Shown one piece after another: positions 36,270-47,784 of a DNA stretch of 64,000 nt. Under the pieces are notes generated by a model, which saw only the letters and a list, made by a program, of their open reading frames with translations, had not been told where the DNA came from and did not search any database. Location of the stretch: the NCBI RefSeq assembly GCF_029867415.1, contig NW_026705330.1:723001-787000 (forward strand), written 5' to 3'. Position numbers and translations under genes: made by a program. The DNA comes from Vicia villosa (taxonomy: Eukaryota; Streptophyta; Magnoliopsida; Fabales; Fabaceae). Positions within the stretch are counted from its first letter, which is position 1. Each line of letters opens with the position of its first letter.

Positions 36270-37440
36270 AAGTAATGTCTTACATAAGACTACCTGAAGA
36301 GGTTTCCTGAATAGGATAGATCATTGACAGATGTGGCGGAGATTAGGCCTCTAACAAAGCTCGGGAAGAATTGTCTTAGAGAAGACTGACTGAGGAAACT
36401 CTTTGAAAGAGCAAGATGTGTTTTTTAGAAAAAGATTGGATAAATTTTTGAAGAATATTACTTAAAGAAGTTGAGATATGTTCTGAACAAGATTACCCAG
36501 AAAAGGCTCCTAAAAGGTATGAAGCATTTTAACCAAGATTACCTAGAGAGGATTCTAAAAAGATATGAAAGTCTTAAACAAGATTGACCTAAAAAGATTC
36601 CTAGAAAGGATATGAAGCTTCTTAAACAAGATTACCTAGAGAGGCTTCTAAAAAGATATGAAACGTCTTAAACAAGATTGACCTAAAAAGATTCCTAGAA
36701 AGGATATGAAACTTCTTAAACAAGATTACCTAGAGAGGCTTCTAAAAAGATATGAAACGTCTTAAACAAGATTGACCTAAAAAGATTCCTAGAAAGGATA
36801 TGAAACTTCTTAAACAAGATTACCTAGAGAGGCTTCTAAAAAGATATGGAACGTCTTAAACAAGATTGACCTGAAAAGATTCCTAGAAAGGATATGAAAC
36901 TTCTTAAACAAGATTACCTAGAGAGGTTCCTATAAAGGGAACGATACGTTTTAAACAAAACTATCTAGAAAGATTCCTATAAAGGGAACGATACGTTTTA
37001 AACAAAACTACCTATAAAGGTTCCTATAAAGGATACGATACGTTTTAAACAAAACTACCTATAAAGGTTCCTATAAAGGATATGATACGTTTTAAACAAA
37101 ACTACCTATAAAGGTTCCTATAAAGGATATGATACGTTTTAAACAAAACTACCTATAAAGGTTCCTATAAAGGATATGGTACGTTTTAAACAAAACTACC
37201 TATAAAGGTTCCTATAAAGGATATGGTACGTTTTAAACAAAACTACCTATAAAGGTTCCTATAAAGGATATGGCATGTTTTAAACAAAATTACCTATAAA
37301 GGTCGTGGAATATTTTAAACAAAACTACCTAGAAAGGTTCCTATAAAGGCTATGAAATATTTTAAACAAAACTACCTAGAAAGATTAGGATATGTCTTAA
37401 ACAAGACTGCTTGGAAAGATTAGGATAATTGTCTTGGACA
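36270..37440. repeat. Tandem arrays in the 3' region of derivative B (about 90-bp and 47-bp units)
   Basis: From about 36480 to 36930 a 90-bp unit repeats about four to five times (CTTAAACAAGATTGACCTAA, then ACAAGATTACCTAGAGAGG). From about 36960 to 37330 it gives way to a 47-bp unit repeated about seven times (ACTACCTATAAAGGTTCCTA, then GATACGTTTTAAACAAA). The two units share a ground plan (TTAAACAA, ACCTA, AAAG, TTCCTA), so the short one looks like a half-unit of the longer one that was re-amplified. Confidence 0.88.
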
Positions 37441-38130
37441 AGACTACCTGGAGAGGTGAGAAATTCTTAGATTGCTTCTGGATTGTCTTTGAAGAAAGAC
37501 TTGGAATGAGGTATTAGAATTGTATCTGTTAAGATTGAATCGTTGATACGATCGTATTTGCGCTGTAATATGATGATAACATCCACTTAATTATGAAGTG
37601 ACCTGAAAAGGCAACGTTAGTTTTATGCAATGTCATGATGCATGTGTCGTGTAATGAGATTCTCAAAATAAATGAGAATTATGCATGTATGCCGATCCCA
37701 CACTGCGGGATGTAAATAGCACAGGCGTGGGAAGATCAATTACGCAACAATGCTCTTTGTGTGATACTAGTGTGACTTCCCAAATATCAGAAATTTGGAG
37801 ACGTGCCCTTTAACCTGAAGGAAGGACCTTTAGAGAGAACCCGAGTTTTCACCATGTCTTGCCTGATATGCATTGCCCCAGTGTTTGAATTCTTGAAAGA
37901 TATGCCCCTAGTTAATAGGATCCTTGATTGTATGCCCCTATTTTAGGAAAACCCTCTGGATGTGGTTTCCCCATTCAAGAGTCTTTATCAGGAATGATCG
38001 TCTTTGATTAGACAAATTTTGAGGTCTCCTTGATGCTAAGTGTTGATTTGAATGTGAAGCAGATGCTTTTCAGAACGAGTCATGCGTTTTGGTCGTGTCC
38101 GATGGACAAAAATTCGCTGAATACTCAGAA
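37441..38130 (-). other. Noncoding interior of derivative B between repeat arrays
   Basis: Unique sequence with recurring TGCCCC words (37870-37970). It contains the word GGCAACGTTAGTTTTATGCAA (first 20 bases are diagnostic), which marks alignment to element A at about 2250. Confidence 0.5.
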
Positions 38131-38850
38131 TGAGATGATGTCTTCTAGGAGATTACCTGAAGAGGTTCCCGGAAAGGATATGAGATCGTCTTAAGCAAGC
38201 CTGTGCTTTAAACAAAGCTCGGGGAGGCACGTTTGCAAAGAAGGTCAAAAGGTTCCCATAGAGGACAAAGACCATTTTAAGGAATGTGGTGTTTTAAACA
38301 AAACTCAGGAAAAGACATTTCGAAGAAGACTATCCTAGAAAGGATGGGATACCGCCCTGAAGAAGACTGTACTTTAAACAAAGTTTGACAAGGTTTATGA
38401 GAGGAATTTGAACATGTCTTAAAAAAGACTAACTGAAAAGAGTGACAGGTGTCTTAAAGAAGATTACCTAGAAAGGTTCCTGGAAAGGACGAAGGATATT
38501 TTTAGAGAATATTACCTGAAAAGGGTAAGGGATGTCTTAAAGAAGACTAACATGAAAATGTTAAGAGATGTCTTGCAGAAGACCATCTAGAAAAGGTTCT
38601 TAGAAGGGAATGTGTCTTAGAGAAGACTATCTGAAAAGATTTCTGAAGACGGCGAGAGACACCTGGGAAGGTTTGTAGAAAGAACGAGAGGGTGTGTCTT
38701 AAAGAAGACTATTTGAAAAGGGCTCCTAGAAAGGATAATAGATATTTTGAGCATGTCTTAAAGAAGACTGCCTGAAAGGATTAGGAGACGTTTTAAAGAA
38801 AATTATCTAAAAAGGTCCCTAGAAAGGATGTGAGAATAGTATTAAAAACA
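38130..38850. repeat. Diverged continuation of the 47-bp-type repeats
   Basis: Degenerate copies of GTCTTAAAGAAGACTAC..GAAAAGG-type units with variable spacing (about 35-50 bp). They resemble the ordered array at 36270-37440 and are probably an older generation of it. Confidence 0.65.
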
Positions 38851-40265
38851 TTTGACACTGAGTGACCTTTGCAACGTGCCCCCAGGTAATGGACTTTCCC
38901 CATGGGCTACTCAGAGTCCTTGAGATATTCCATGGATCTTGATTAGATTGCCCCAGATAAATAGGATGACAACGGGCTATGCCTTGTGTATACACCAGCC
39001 ATCCGAGTCAGGCGTAAGAGATATTTCTTCTTTGATATGCTTTTAAAGCTACTTCGCCAGTCGGTGGGATTTTTAGCCATTAGCCATGCCCCATGCAACT
39101 TCTCCCTGATGTTAAAACATTTGAATCTATATAGACAAGTGCGCTTTATAATGAAAATCATAAGATGCGAATGCATATGTCTGTCTTGAAAGTTTAAAAA
39201 CATTTTTTTTTGAATAAAACAAAGTTTTTTTTGTTGTAAAAAAGTGATATCAACTCAAAAGTTATAGTAGACCTTAAGGAGTCGGGATACCTTTGGTAAC
39301 ATTATGCTTTCGAACTAACCATGCTTCAGTTAGGACTTTTAAGGGTTGTAACGTGGCCTTGGTTCAGGGTTTTAAGAAACAACGGATATAAGGCTCAAAA
39401 TTTATTTAACCCACCCCTCTCTTCGTGATGTTCTCCAGTCCTATACTCAGCTAACTGTGCATTTAAACTCCAAAAGACTTTGGGTATTGTAATATTGACA
39501 TTCATGAAGGTTCAAAAACCAAAGGTTTATTTGCAAAGGCAGTCATCCTCCTTTTTTTTTTTGTAATATCTTCCTTTTGTCAAGGGTATATAGTGACCCC
39601 TTTTTTTACTTTATTATCCCTAATTTTGCCTGAACTGTTTATTTAAAATTATAGTCAGCGGGATGCCCCAATTTTGCCTAAGTCTCCCTTAATAGGTTTT
39701 GACTTGGCAAGCCTTGCGTTGTTTTTTTTTTCTTTTTCTTTACGGACATTGACTGCCAGGTTTAATTATGACGGAGAACCATCAGTGATTATGTTCAAAG
39801 GAACAATTTGGGATTATCAAGTTAACTGAACAGCTACCCTACCCCAGGTTATATTTTGAGGGTTTTTATTTTGTACGTGAAGGAAAACTCCTACTTCTTA
39901 GGCTCAAAGGGGTTGACAAGGGATTAACATCCTTATATCTCTACTGTATTGGAATTGAAACAATGCCTGTACATCGTCAACACGGTCTGTTCGAAAGCGT
40001 ACTGTATGATATTATGGTATCGTTTTCGTCATTCTCCCTCTAAAGGTACACATCTTTGAACAAAAGTTGAATATCACAAATAATAAAACCAAGTAAAAAC
40101 ACAGTTTTGAATATAGTGAAAACACTAGGAATAAACCAAGACAAACGTAAGCAATGCATTAATGATTATTGTAAAGTACATAGCGTATACCGCAAACCAA
40201 TGTTTAAACAAACAGAAAAGAGATTGCAAATGCAAATGAAACTAATGATCTAAGAATCTCTCCTT
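38851..40265 (-). other. Conserved 3' noncoding block of derivative B
   Basis: Aligns by eye with element A at about 2880-4245 (shared GGATTAACATCCTTATATCT, TGTACATCGTCAACAC, CAGCGGGATG, GGGTTGTAACGTGGC). No open frame of note. It begins immediately after the DV-stop codon of the short ORF, exactly as the block in element A begins after the DV-stop of gag. Confidence 0.72.
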
Positions 40266-40746
40266 CTAGACATCCATAGCACTAGACTTGTGCGGCTCTT
40301 TAGGCTGGCCGGACTCAATGACCCCTTCTTCAATTAAATCTTGCTTCCCCTCCACCATGCCTATGCATCTTTGTTCAAGATATTGCCCCCAGTTGGACTA
40401 ATCTTTGCCCCACAAACCGTTGTAAGGTATTCTCGTAAGCTTCGTTGCGTTCTAAGATGAACCCCTTTATAAGTAGATACCCCTTAAGTGCATCTATGGG
40501 GGAACTTCTTTGTTGAACCAACTCCTGCTTGGTAACGACCTCTATTGCGTCGACTGCCCCAACATGAGGAGGCATAGGCGCGGGCGTAGGCGTAAGTACG
40601 TAGTTTGTATAATGAAGGGCAACCTTTTCTCCTTGTAGGACCAAGCTCTTTTGAACATTCAATGGTTGGTTCACCTCTCTCCACATTTTAGGGCTTTTCT
40701 TGAGTTCATTTATGAGTCTCAGGAAATCAGCCAGCGTAGTTGTTGA
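40266..40746 (-). pseudogene. Unrecognised ORF in the gag position of derivative B, one frameshift
   Basis: An open frame runs from 40746 (after a stop) with an ATG at 40686-40684 down to a stop at 40377-40375. It encodes about 123 codons with DFLRLINELKKSPKMWREVN, VLTPTPAPMPPHVGAVDAIE and DALKGYLLIKGFILERNEAY. A different frame then continues with QDLIEEGVIESGQPKEPHKS and ends in MDV-stop at 40268-40266, so a one-base shift in the G-run near 40390 probably split one product of about 155 residues. It has no zinc motif and I recognise no gag, host or viral family. It replaces gag between leader and conserved block. It may be a captured host segment or a diverged element gene. Confidence 0.5.
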
Positions 40747-40969
40747 TTAGATAAGGGTGAAGACAAAAATGCAGATGTAGATGTAAATGTATGACAGCAT
40801 GAAAATGCGAATGCATGCGTATGCGAGAGACTCCTTGTATTATAACTCCGTGCATGTAATGCAAATGCGTGACGTATAATCCTAGGGATAGCCTTAGAGG
40901 CGACATTAGACCCTAGTGCAATCCTTGCAAGATAGATGTTATGACACGCCAATGGAAATCCCTTAGATT

Positions 40970-41640
40970 AGGGGGGTATGCAAAAGGTAGCGGCTGGTGA
41001 CCGTTCAAGACAGTCACCAAGTCTCATGGCCATCGAGAGGCCGATCAACGTGTACCAATGAAGTTGTCCTTGGTGGGAAGGTCCTCTATGCGGAACACAA
41101 CCTATCTAAGGACGATATTAGATGAAGCGAAATCCTACAGGCTAGGGATGAAAGATGTATAGATGGGAATCCCAACCCTACAAGTTAGAAGGTGCGCGGA
41201 AACAAGCATGGAGTGACCGTTCAGGACAGTCACTAGATCTCATAGCCATCGAGAGGCCAATCAAACGCATGCTAATGAAGTTGTCCTTCGGGGAAGGACG
41301 CGTTTTTAGAAATATAATCCCTATAGGCTAGGGAACGCGTAGATGTAAGCACATGGTGACTGTTCAAAGTAGTCACTGGATCGCATGGCTATCGAGAGGC
41401 CAATCGATGTGCGTAAACGAAGATGTCCTTCGTGGGAAGGACACGTAGTTGTAAGAGTGCAAAGATATAAAAGGAAACTCCCTACAGGCTAGGGAGTGCG
41501 TGGATGTAAGCACGGGGTGACTGTTCATGACAGTCACTAAATCACATGGCCATCGAGAAGCCAATTGACGTGCGTAAACGAGGATGTCCTTCGTGTGAAG
41601 GATATGGCCTTAGAAACAGAGTCCCTGTAGGCCAGGGAAC
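40970..41640. repeat. Irregular tandem repeat in the leader of derivative B, 4 copies
   Basis: Units start near 40996, 41212, 41355 and 41516, each with GGTGACTGTTCAxGACAGTCAC (an inverted repeat GTGAC/GTCAC), CATGGCCATCGAGAGGCCAA and GATGTCCTTCGTGGGAAGGA-like sequence. Unit length varies from about 143 to 216 bp. Several units carry TGCGTAAACGA and AGGCTAGGGA words. Confidence 0.8.
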
Positions 41641-42343
41641 GCGTAGGAGTACTTGCAAAAATTAAAATGCATGGTATTTGCAGTATATAAATTGCACCTA
41701 TAATAAGCACGTAAGCACATAAGCCCTAGGTTCATAGGTTTGACGTAACGGCTTAGGGTGCCTACCCTTCCCATTGGTATGTTCTAGAAGGTCTCATGGG
41801 GTCGTTCGTAGCCGCCGAGACTTTTTGTCTCTTTGGATTTTAGAACAACTCATTTTATCCATGAGGTTCGAGTTTTAGGGGTAGGTTCCCAGAGAGATCA
41901 GCCAAATACCAAGTCCAGCCCTCAACAAGGTCGAGCCTCGTATCAGACCTTTCCGGATATTCAACCCACTCTGGGTGGAATTATAATAAGACTCGTAGGC
42001 GATGTAATTCCCCTCTGGTCATTATTATAATTCTCACGCTTAGGCTTAACAGCAATATATACATATCCCAGAAAATACAGTAAAACAGGTAATAATTAAA
42101 TAAACATTTAAAAATTACTGTAAAAGATAATTACTGTAAATAAAACCATAAATAAATAAAATAAATAAATTAAATTAAATATTTAAATAAAGAAAAAAAA
42201 AACCAAATCCTAATTCACAACCCTAGTTTTGGCAAATTAGCCAAACCCTAAAAATAATTCGCCAAACCCTAATTGATTCGCCAAAACCTAAACCCTGTCA
42301 AAACCTAAAGGAGCATAATAATTTACAGTTTTGTTATCACTAG
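41641..42343 (-). other. Leader of derivative B next to the PBS
   Basis: Noncoding. The last 300 bp before the PBS include AAACCCTAA-type words (42230-42300) that superficially resemble plant telomere repeat but are not in tandem. Confidence 0.5.
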
Positions 42344-42361
42344 TCCCCAGCAGAGTCGCCA
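42344..42361 (-). other. Primer-binding site of derivative B, tRNA-Arg
   Basis: Minus-strand TGGCGACTCTGCTGGGGA, identical to element A, two bases from the LTR end. Confidence 0.9.
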
Positions 42362-42363
42362 GC

Positions 42364-44955
42364 TGTAGCAACCTGCCCTAAAAATATAGGTTTTAGAGTC
42401 GCCACCTATTCTGAAGGGCGAATAGGAAACCCTACGCAGTATAGAGATCAGGGTAAGATACTATATTCAGGTCGAGGGAAGGTGTTAGGCACCCTTAACC
42501 CTTTCCTAAAGGCTAACATCTCAAAGATAAAGGTTTATGGCAAAAGATAAAGAAAGATGACAGACAGTTAATAGAATTGAAAGGCTAATTATATGAACAT
42601 GATTAGAGTTTGGAAGAGGGGGACTCGCCTTGGTTATCCAAGTGCCTACGTATCTCCTTATGGAGAATCAGAGTCAACGTAGTTCGGGAACAAGGTTGTA
42701 CGCCTTTGAATTAGAGTTGATATGGTTTGAAGGCTTTTTGAATGGCCTGTCGTAGTTTTGAAGTTGATTTGAAAATCGCAGTTGAATGGATGAAAATCCG
42801 TAGTATCATGGTTTAGTGTGTTTTGAATGTTTATTTGGGCGTACAACCCTGATTTAATATGGCACCGTTAGATGCGATGATCAATAGATTTGATCAGTAT
42901 AGCTAACGGGTTAAGGGGCATTGCTGATTACTCAGATCGATGGATTGATCGTCGCGGGCAGCAAATTAAATATGTTTTGAATTTATGTAATTTTTATCTC
43001 TCGTCTAATGCGACTAATAGATTTAGTCGGGTCGAGGAGAGAATTCAACAAGAGCTAATTAAATAGAATTAACAAATAAATTAAATAATTAGAAGTCATT
43101 TCTCGTCTAATACGACTAGTAGATTTAGTCGGTTCGAGGAGAAAATTAAATTAAGAATAAGTTATATTATTGAATAATCAAAAATTATTTCTCGTCTAGT
43201 GCGACTAATAGATTTAGCCGGTTCGAGGAGGAAATTATATTGAATATTCAAAAGAACAAACAATTACATAATTATAATTTACAAAAATTAATTAATTAAT
43301 TTCATTTTTTCCGTATAGGGGGTGCATATTGTAAAGGGATAGCAACTATGGGGGGTGTCAATAGTGACTGGGTCGGCCCAAAAGGATTCAAGAACCCATT
43401 GATTGTGTATGGCGAGGGTGTAAGATTTTGGTGTGCGCTCAGCTTTCTGATTGTTGGATCTGAATCTAATGGTTTCGGATTCAAAGCAAAACGATCTAAT
43501 GGTGATAAGATTAGGGTGCGTGGTAAGGGACGGTCACGAGATCAAAGTCTCTAGGCCAACCGTGTGGCCATCAGAAGGCCACATGGCGTTATCCCAACGG
43601 CCAACGAGAGGGGGTTATCTCCCAATACCTCACAAACCCTCTTCATTTCTCACACATGTTTCTCTTTCTTCGGTTCTCTCTCTTCACTTCCCCTTCTCTC
43701 CTGCTCTTAACTCTCTCAAACACAAAATCCAGGAACCGAACCAAACACCGCCGTAAACCGCCCCCTTCACCGCCCTCCAACCCAGTTTTCCAATGGACAT
43801 TCATCGGAATGTTCATCTAGACCCTGAAATTCTTCGAGCCAAACCCATGAACTTCAATCTAAACCCAGGAGCATGAACCCAGAACCCTTCAATCTTCATC
43901 CCTAACTTATGAAGCAAACCCTAAACCCCAGATCCAACCGTAAACAACATGCAAACATGCAATCAAACCCTAAGCTAAGTGATGTTTGTGTTTACCTCAA
44001 TCGATTGTGACTTTGAACTCGTTCTTTTCTGGATCCTTGCCTCTAATCTCCTCCTCCTTCTCTTTGCTTTGCAGGTATCGGTTCGATGGAAGTCCAAAGT
44101 GGTGCGTATTCACGGCGGCGCCTCAAGTTTCCAGAAAATTCTCTCTAATTCCTCCGCCCCTCTCTTCTGATTTATGTCTTAGATTAAATAGTTTTAGGGC
44201 TTTGTTTTAGATTTAGAAAGATTAGATTAGAGATTTGATTCAGTTCAAATTCGTTTGTAATCGATTCAATCCATTAATGAATTTTAGATTTGATTCTGTT
44301 TTTGTTTTGATTGAGATTGTGCGTTGAAGATTCAGCTTGCAGATTTTTGGGCCTGGGCAAACTCAGATCTAGGGTTTGTGTGACAGCGGCGGCCGTTGGG
44401 GAAGGAGGAAGTGAACAGGATCCGGGTCGGTTTTGACCCGGTCCGTTGATCCGCCTGCGGTCCAGCAATTGGGTTCTTGGCCCAATACTCTTTTGCTCAT
44501 TTTTGGCCCAGATGCACAACAATAGCAACGCCAAACAAAAAACCCAATCATATATTTTACTTATTTAATTTTTTTTGATATATCAACTTAATAAACTAAT
44601 TAGTTGATAGAAATCAACAATTAATTAATAATAGCATGGTTAATGACAAGATTAATAATACACCCTTAGTAAGATTAATAGTTATTAATAAAATAAGTTT
44701 AATAATAACTATTAATATAAATGTTAATGAAATACAACATGGGCTCTCAAAATTTTGCATAATTGGGTCTATTGTTTGGATCTAAATAAAAACTTGCTAT
44801 TCCAACTCATATTTTATTTTAACCTAATTTATAAGGGGATTTTATAAGAGATCGAGTTTAATAATAGGTATATTAAACCCTGTGGCTCTTAATTTTTAAC
44901 ACCCTTAGTAAATCAAAAGATGCGAATCGCATCGGGTAAATTTTGGGGTATGACA
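42364..44955 (-). repeat. 5' LTR of Ogre derivative B
   Basis: 2,592 bp, nearly identical to 33166-35756, including the three hairpin motifs (about 43010-43225). It ends GGGGTATGACA before the ATGAG duplication. Confidence 0.93.
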
Positions 44956-45185
44956 ATGAGTATTTAGTAGTTTCCGCTGTGAATGGATATTCTGGATAAA
45001 ATATGATTAATTGAGAAGTATTATTTGAAATGACCAGGTGTATCAAATATTGTAAGTAAATGCTGTCGGTTTTTAACGGTTTTTAGTTTTTGAAAACATC
45101 GATGTGACGCCCTTTTGTTATATGCATGCTTATTCTCTGATTATATGCTTATTTATTTTGGGGTATAAAAGGGGTGTTACATTAG

Positions 45186-45197
45186 TGGTATCAGAGC
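45186..45197 (+). other. Primer-binding site of the Tekay-like element, initiator tRNA-Met
   Basis: TGGTATCAGAGC, four bases after the LTR end, pairs with the 3' end of plant initiator tRNA-Met. Confidence 0.92.
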
Positions 45198-45308
45198 ATG
45201 GTCGATCAGTTGGTCAATAGTCGTTAATGTTTTCTAATCATGTTGTATTTGATTCGTGTATCTGACACGATCAATACTGTTTGTCTGGTTGTTTGGCTGT
45301 TTAGGACA

Positions 45309-46022
45309 ATGGTTGCAGGAAGGAATGGTGACATTAATGTCGGAGCAGTAACGTGGTGGATTGGTGCCATTGGACAAGCGCCGCACGAGAGTGCAGTTAA
45401 TGGAAGAGAGGATGAGTTACGTGCTTTTTGAGACTTTAGAAGGTGCAACCCGCCGAGCTTTGTAGGAAAGTATGGACCGGACAAAGCACATGCTTGGATG
45501 AGAGAAATGGAGAAGATCTTTCAAGTCATGAGTTGTACTGATGTACAGAAGGTACAGTTTGGTACTCACATGCTGACGGAAGGAGCTGAGGATTGGTGGA
45601 GTAATACTGTGCAGAGATTTGATGAGGAAGGTATTGAAGTTACTTGGAATCTTTTCCGTGATGCATTTTCGGAAAACTATTTTCCAGAAGATGTGCGTGG
45701 AAAGAAAGAAGTGAGAGTTCTAGAATTGAAGCAAGGAAGAGAACAATTCAGTGGGAAACCGTATGATGACGTGAGGGAACAATCTGGTTTTAGCAAGAAG
45801 CCAAGTGGGGGAGGAACTTCTACTCCGATTAAGTGCTACAGGTGTGGCGAGACGGGTCACAAATCTGTTGATTGTGGAGTTGGTTCGAGTAGGATTTGCT
45901 ACAGTTGTGGTGAGCAAGGACACAATTGTGCCATGTGTGACAAGCCAAAGAAGGAGCAAGCGAAAGGAAAAGTGTTTGCGTTGTCTAGTGCTGAGGCCAC
46001 TGCTAAGGAGAAGCTAATTTGA
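45309..46022 (+). pseudogene. Chromovirus gag, internally deleted, one in-frame stop
   Basis: From the ATG at 45309 the frame encodes MVAGRNGDIN, hits TGA at 45429-45431, and continues with PPSFVGKYGPDKAHAWMREM, then THMLTEGAEDWWSN, the DWW-containing capsid core of Tekay/Del gag, and FPEDVRGKKEVRVLELKQG. In full elements about 100 more capsid residues follow; here the frame jumps to a short linker and two CCHC zinc knuckles, CYRCGETGHKSVDC and CYSCGEQGHNCAMC. It ends at 46020-46022 where the protease region should read on. Gag would package element RNA; this deletion should prevent assembly. Confidence 0.85.
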
Positions 46023-47770
46023 GGTACGTGCTTTATTATTGATAATGGTGCAACGCATACTTTCATTCTTTGGATTGTGCTATGAGATTGGGTTTTGTTT
46101 TATCTATTATGCATAGAAGTATGGTTATTGATACAACTGCTGGGATTTTGTTTCTACCTTTTTTTGCGTGTTTGAATTATCCGTTGAGCATCTTTGGTAG
46201 AGATTTTGGGAATTGATTTAGTTTGTTTTCCGTTAGACTAAATTGATGAGAATTTTGGTATGAACTGTTTGGAGTTGAATCAAGTAATTGTAACTTTAAA
46301 AGAGATTTTGGATCTTGGTATTTTAAGTGATTTCGAGTGCGAGTTCTGAAGGAACACTATTATAGTTAGTAACGTGGTTTATGTTTCATTATGATTGTCG
46401 ATTGTCTATTGACAAATTGAGGACTTGATCACCCTTAATCTATTGTTGATAGAAGACGAGATCATATCAGACGAGATAGACTTCTCTTACTAACTTGGTA
46501 GCGTGTAAAACGACTAAGGAGAGGTTGAAGAGTCGAATTGAGGAGTTGTTGAGAAGAGGTTCATTTGTCTGAGTGTATGGTCGTAGAGTTGCGCCTGTTT
46601 TGTCGAGTAAGAAGAAAGAAGGTTCTATGAGGTAACTTTTCTTGAGGATATTTTGATTCCAAGAGTGACGATGAACATACTGAACATTAAGGATTATGTT
46701 ATTGATGTTGAAAGAGAATAAGTTTTATGCGAAGCTTTTTGAACGTGAGTTTTGGTTGGAAGAAGTGAATTTTCTTGGATATGAGATTGGAGATGAGGTG
46801 AGTTGATGCAGATATCGACAAGTGGTAGTTTATACTTCAAGGCAATTTAAAGTTCATGAGAAGAATTATTCGATGTATGAATGAATGTTATCCTTCGTTG
46901 GGTTTGTTTTGGAACTTAAGAGGTATTAATTGTTGGACTGACATTCAAAGTGTTTAGTGAGCACAGGAGTTGCAGTATTTGTTTGATTGAATGAATTGAG
47001 TAGGAGATAATTGCATATGTCTATGTTGATGATTCGAGAGTTTGAATTGTTGGAACAATCTAGAGAGTTGAGTTTGGTTGTGAACCGACGCCTTTTTGTG
47101 TTAAGCTTAGTATGTTGAAGCTCATTTGTGATATTCTTGACGAGATTAGAGAGGCTCAGAAATTGGATTTGAAATTGGTTGACAAGAGGACATTGATTAA
47201 TCAAGGAAAAAGTGATAATTTTCGGATTGACGAGAATAGTATCATGAGGTGTTATGATCGAGTTGCATTCCTGATGTTTCGAATTTGGAAAAGAGAATTT
47301 TGGATGAAGGGCATCGTAATGGTTTGATTATTCATCATGGTGCTACTAAAATGTATCGAGATTTGAGGAAAATGTTTAGTGGTAAAGTATGAAAAGGGAT
47401 ATAGCGGAATTGTGTATTTGAGTTGGACTTGTTAGAAACTGTTTAGTTGGTGCAACAATTATCTATTTTCAAGTTGCTGAGAACATCGAGTATTTGTGAA
47501 GTGATGTGAGTCATTGTGGAAAAGTTGACGAGATGCTCTTATTTTATTCAAGTGAGGATGGATTATCGGATGGAGAGACTTGCTAAGTTTGACATCGAGA
47601 GAACAATGTGTTTGCCTGGTATTCCATTCGAGTATTGGAGTGGCATCCTTGGAAGCTTGTATGGTTGAAGATGTGAAACGTTTTGTATTGGTATGAATCG
47701 GGAGAGAGTTAGTGTGGTTTCAGTGTCGAAATAGTTGTGTCGATTGAATTTTCGAGGACGAAAATATTCT
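46023..47770 (+). pseudogene. Chromovirus pol reduced to scattered patches
   Basis: In order and in different frames: a protease-like IIDNGATHTF just after 46022; RT entry LKSRIEELLRRG and VAPVLSSKKKEGSMR (about 46525-46635); an EDILIP scrap followed by DEHTEH (about 46640-46700), marking deletion of the RT core and most of the catalytic box; KENKFYAKLFEREFWLEEVN (46714-46775); RNase H VVVYTSRQFKVHEKNYS (about 46820-46875); integrase KLDLKLVDKRTLINQGKSDN and FRIDEN (about 47159-47238); and MDYRMERLAKFDIERT (about 47570-47610). The D-D-E integrase core and chromodomain are absent. Many short deletions, each leaving recognisable borders, account for about half the expected length. Confidence 0.82.
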
Positions 47771-47784
47771 AAGTGGGGGAGAGT
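47771..47784 (+). other. Polypurine tract of the Tekay-like element
   Basis: AAGTGGGGGAGAGT directly before the 3' LTR start TGTAACATCCCG. Confidence 0.88.

Larger units (their letters stand above)
33166..44955 (-). mobile_element. Ogre/Tat-type derivative B, 11.8 kb, lacking gag and pol, near-identical LTRs
   Basis: Minus-strand element with LTRs at 42364-44955 (5') and 33166-35756 (3') and ATGAG duplications at 33161-33165 and 44956-44960. PBS for tRNA-Arg at 42361-42344; polypurine tract at 35770-35757. The 6.6 kb interior has a repetitive leader, one unrecognised short ORF where gag should be, the conserved noncoding block shared with elements A and C, and tandem arrays. The LTRs differ at about 16 substitutions and one indel over 2.59 kb by eye. 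It fits the definition of a large retrotransposon derivative moved by proteins from a related element. Confidence 0.92.
30305..45181 (+). repeat. 5' LTR of the Tekay-like element, split by element B
   Basis: The LTR consists of 30305-33165 and 44961-45181. It begins TGTAACATCCCG and ends GGGGTGTTACA. The uninterrupted sequence around the split can be read in the 3' LTR at about 50630-50660 (GAAACACATGAGTATTTAG), which confirms the nested insertion to the base. Confidence 0.93.
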
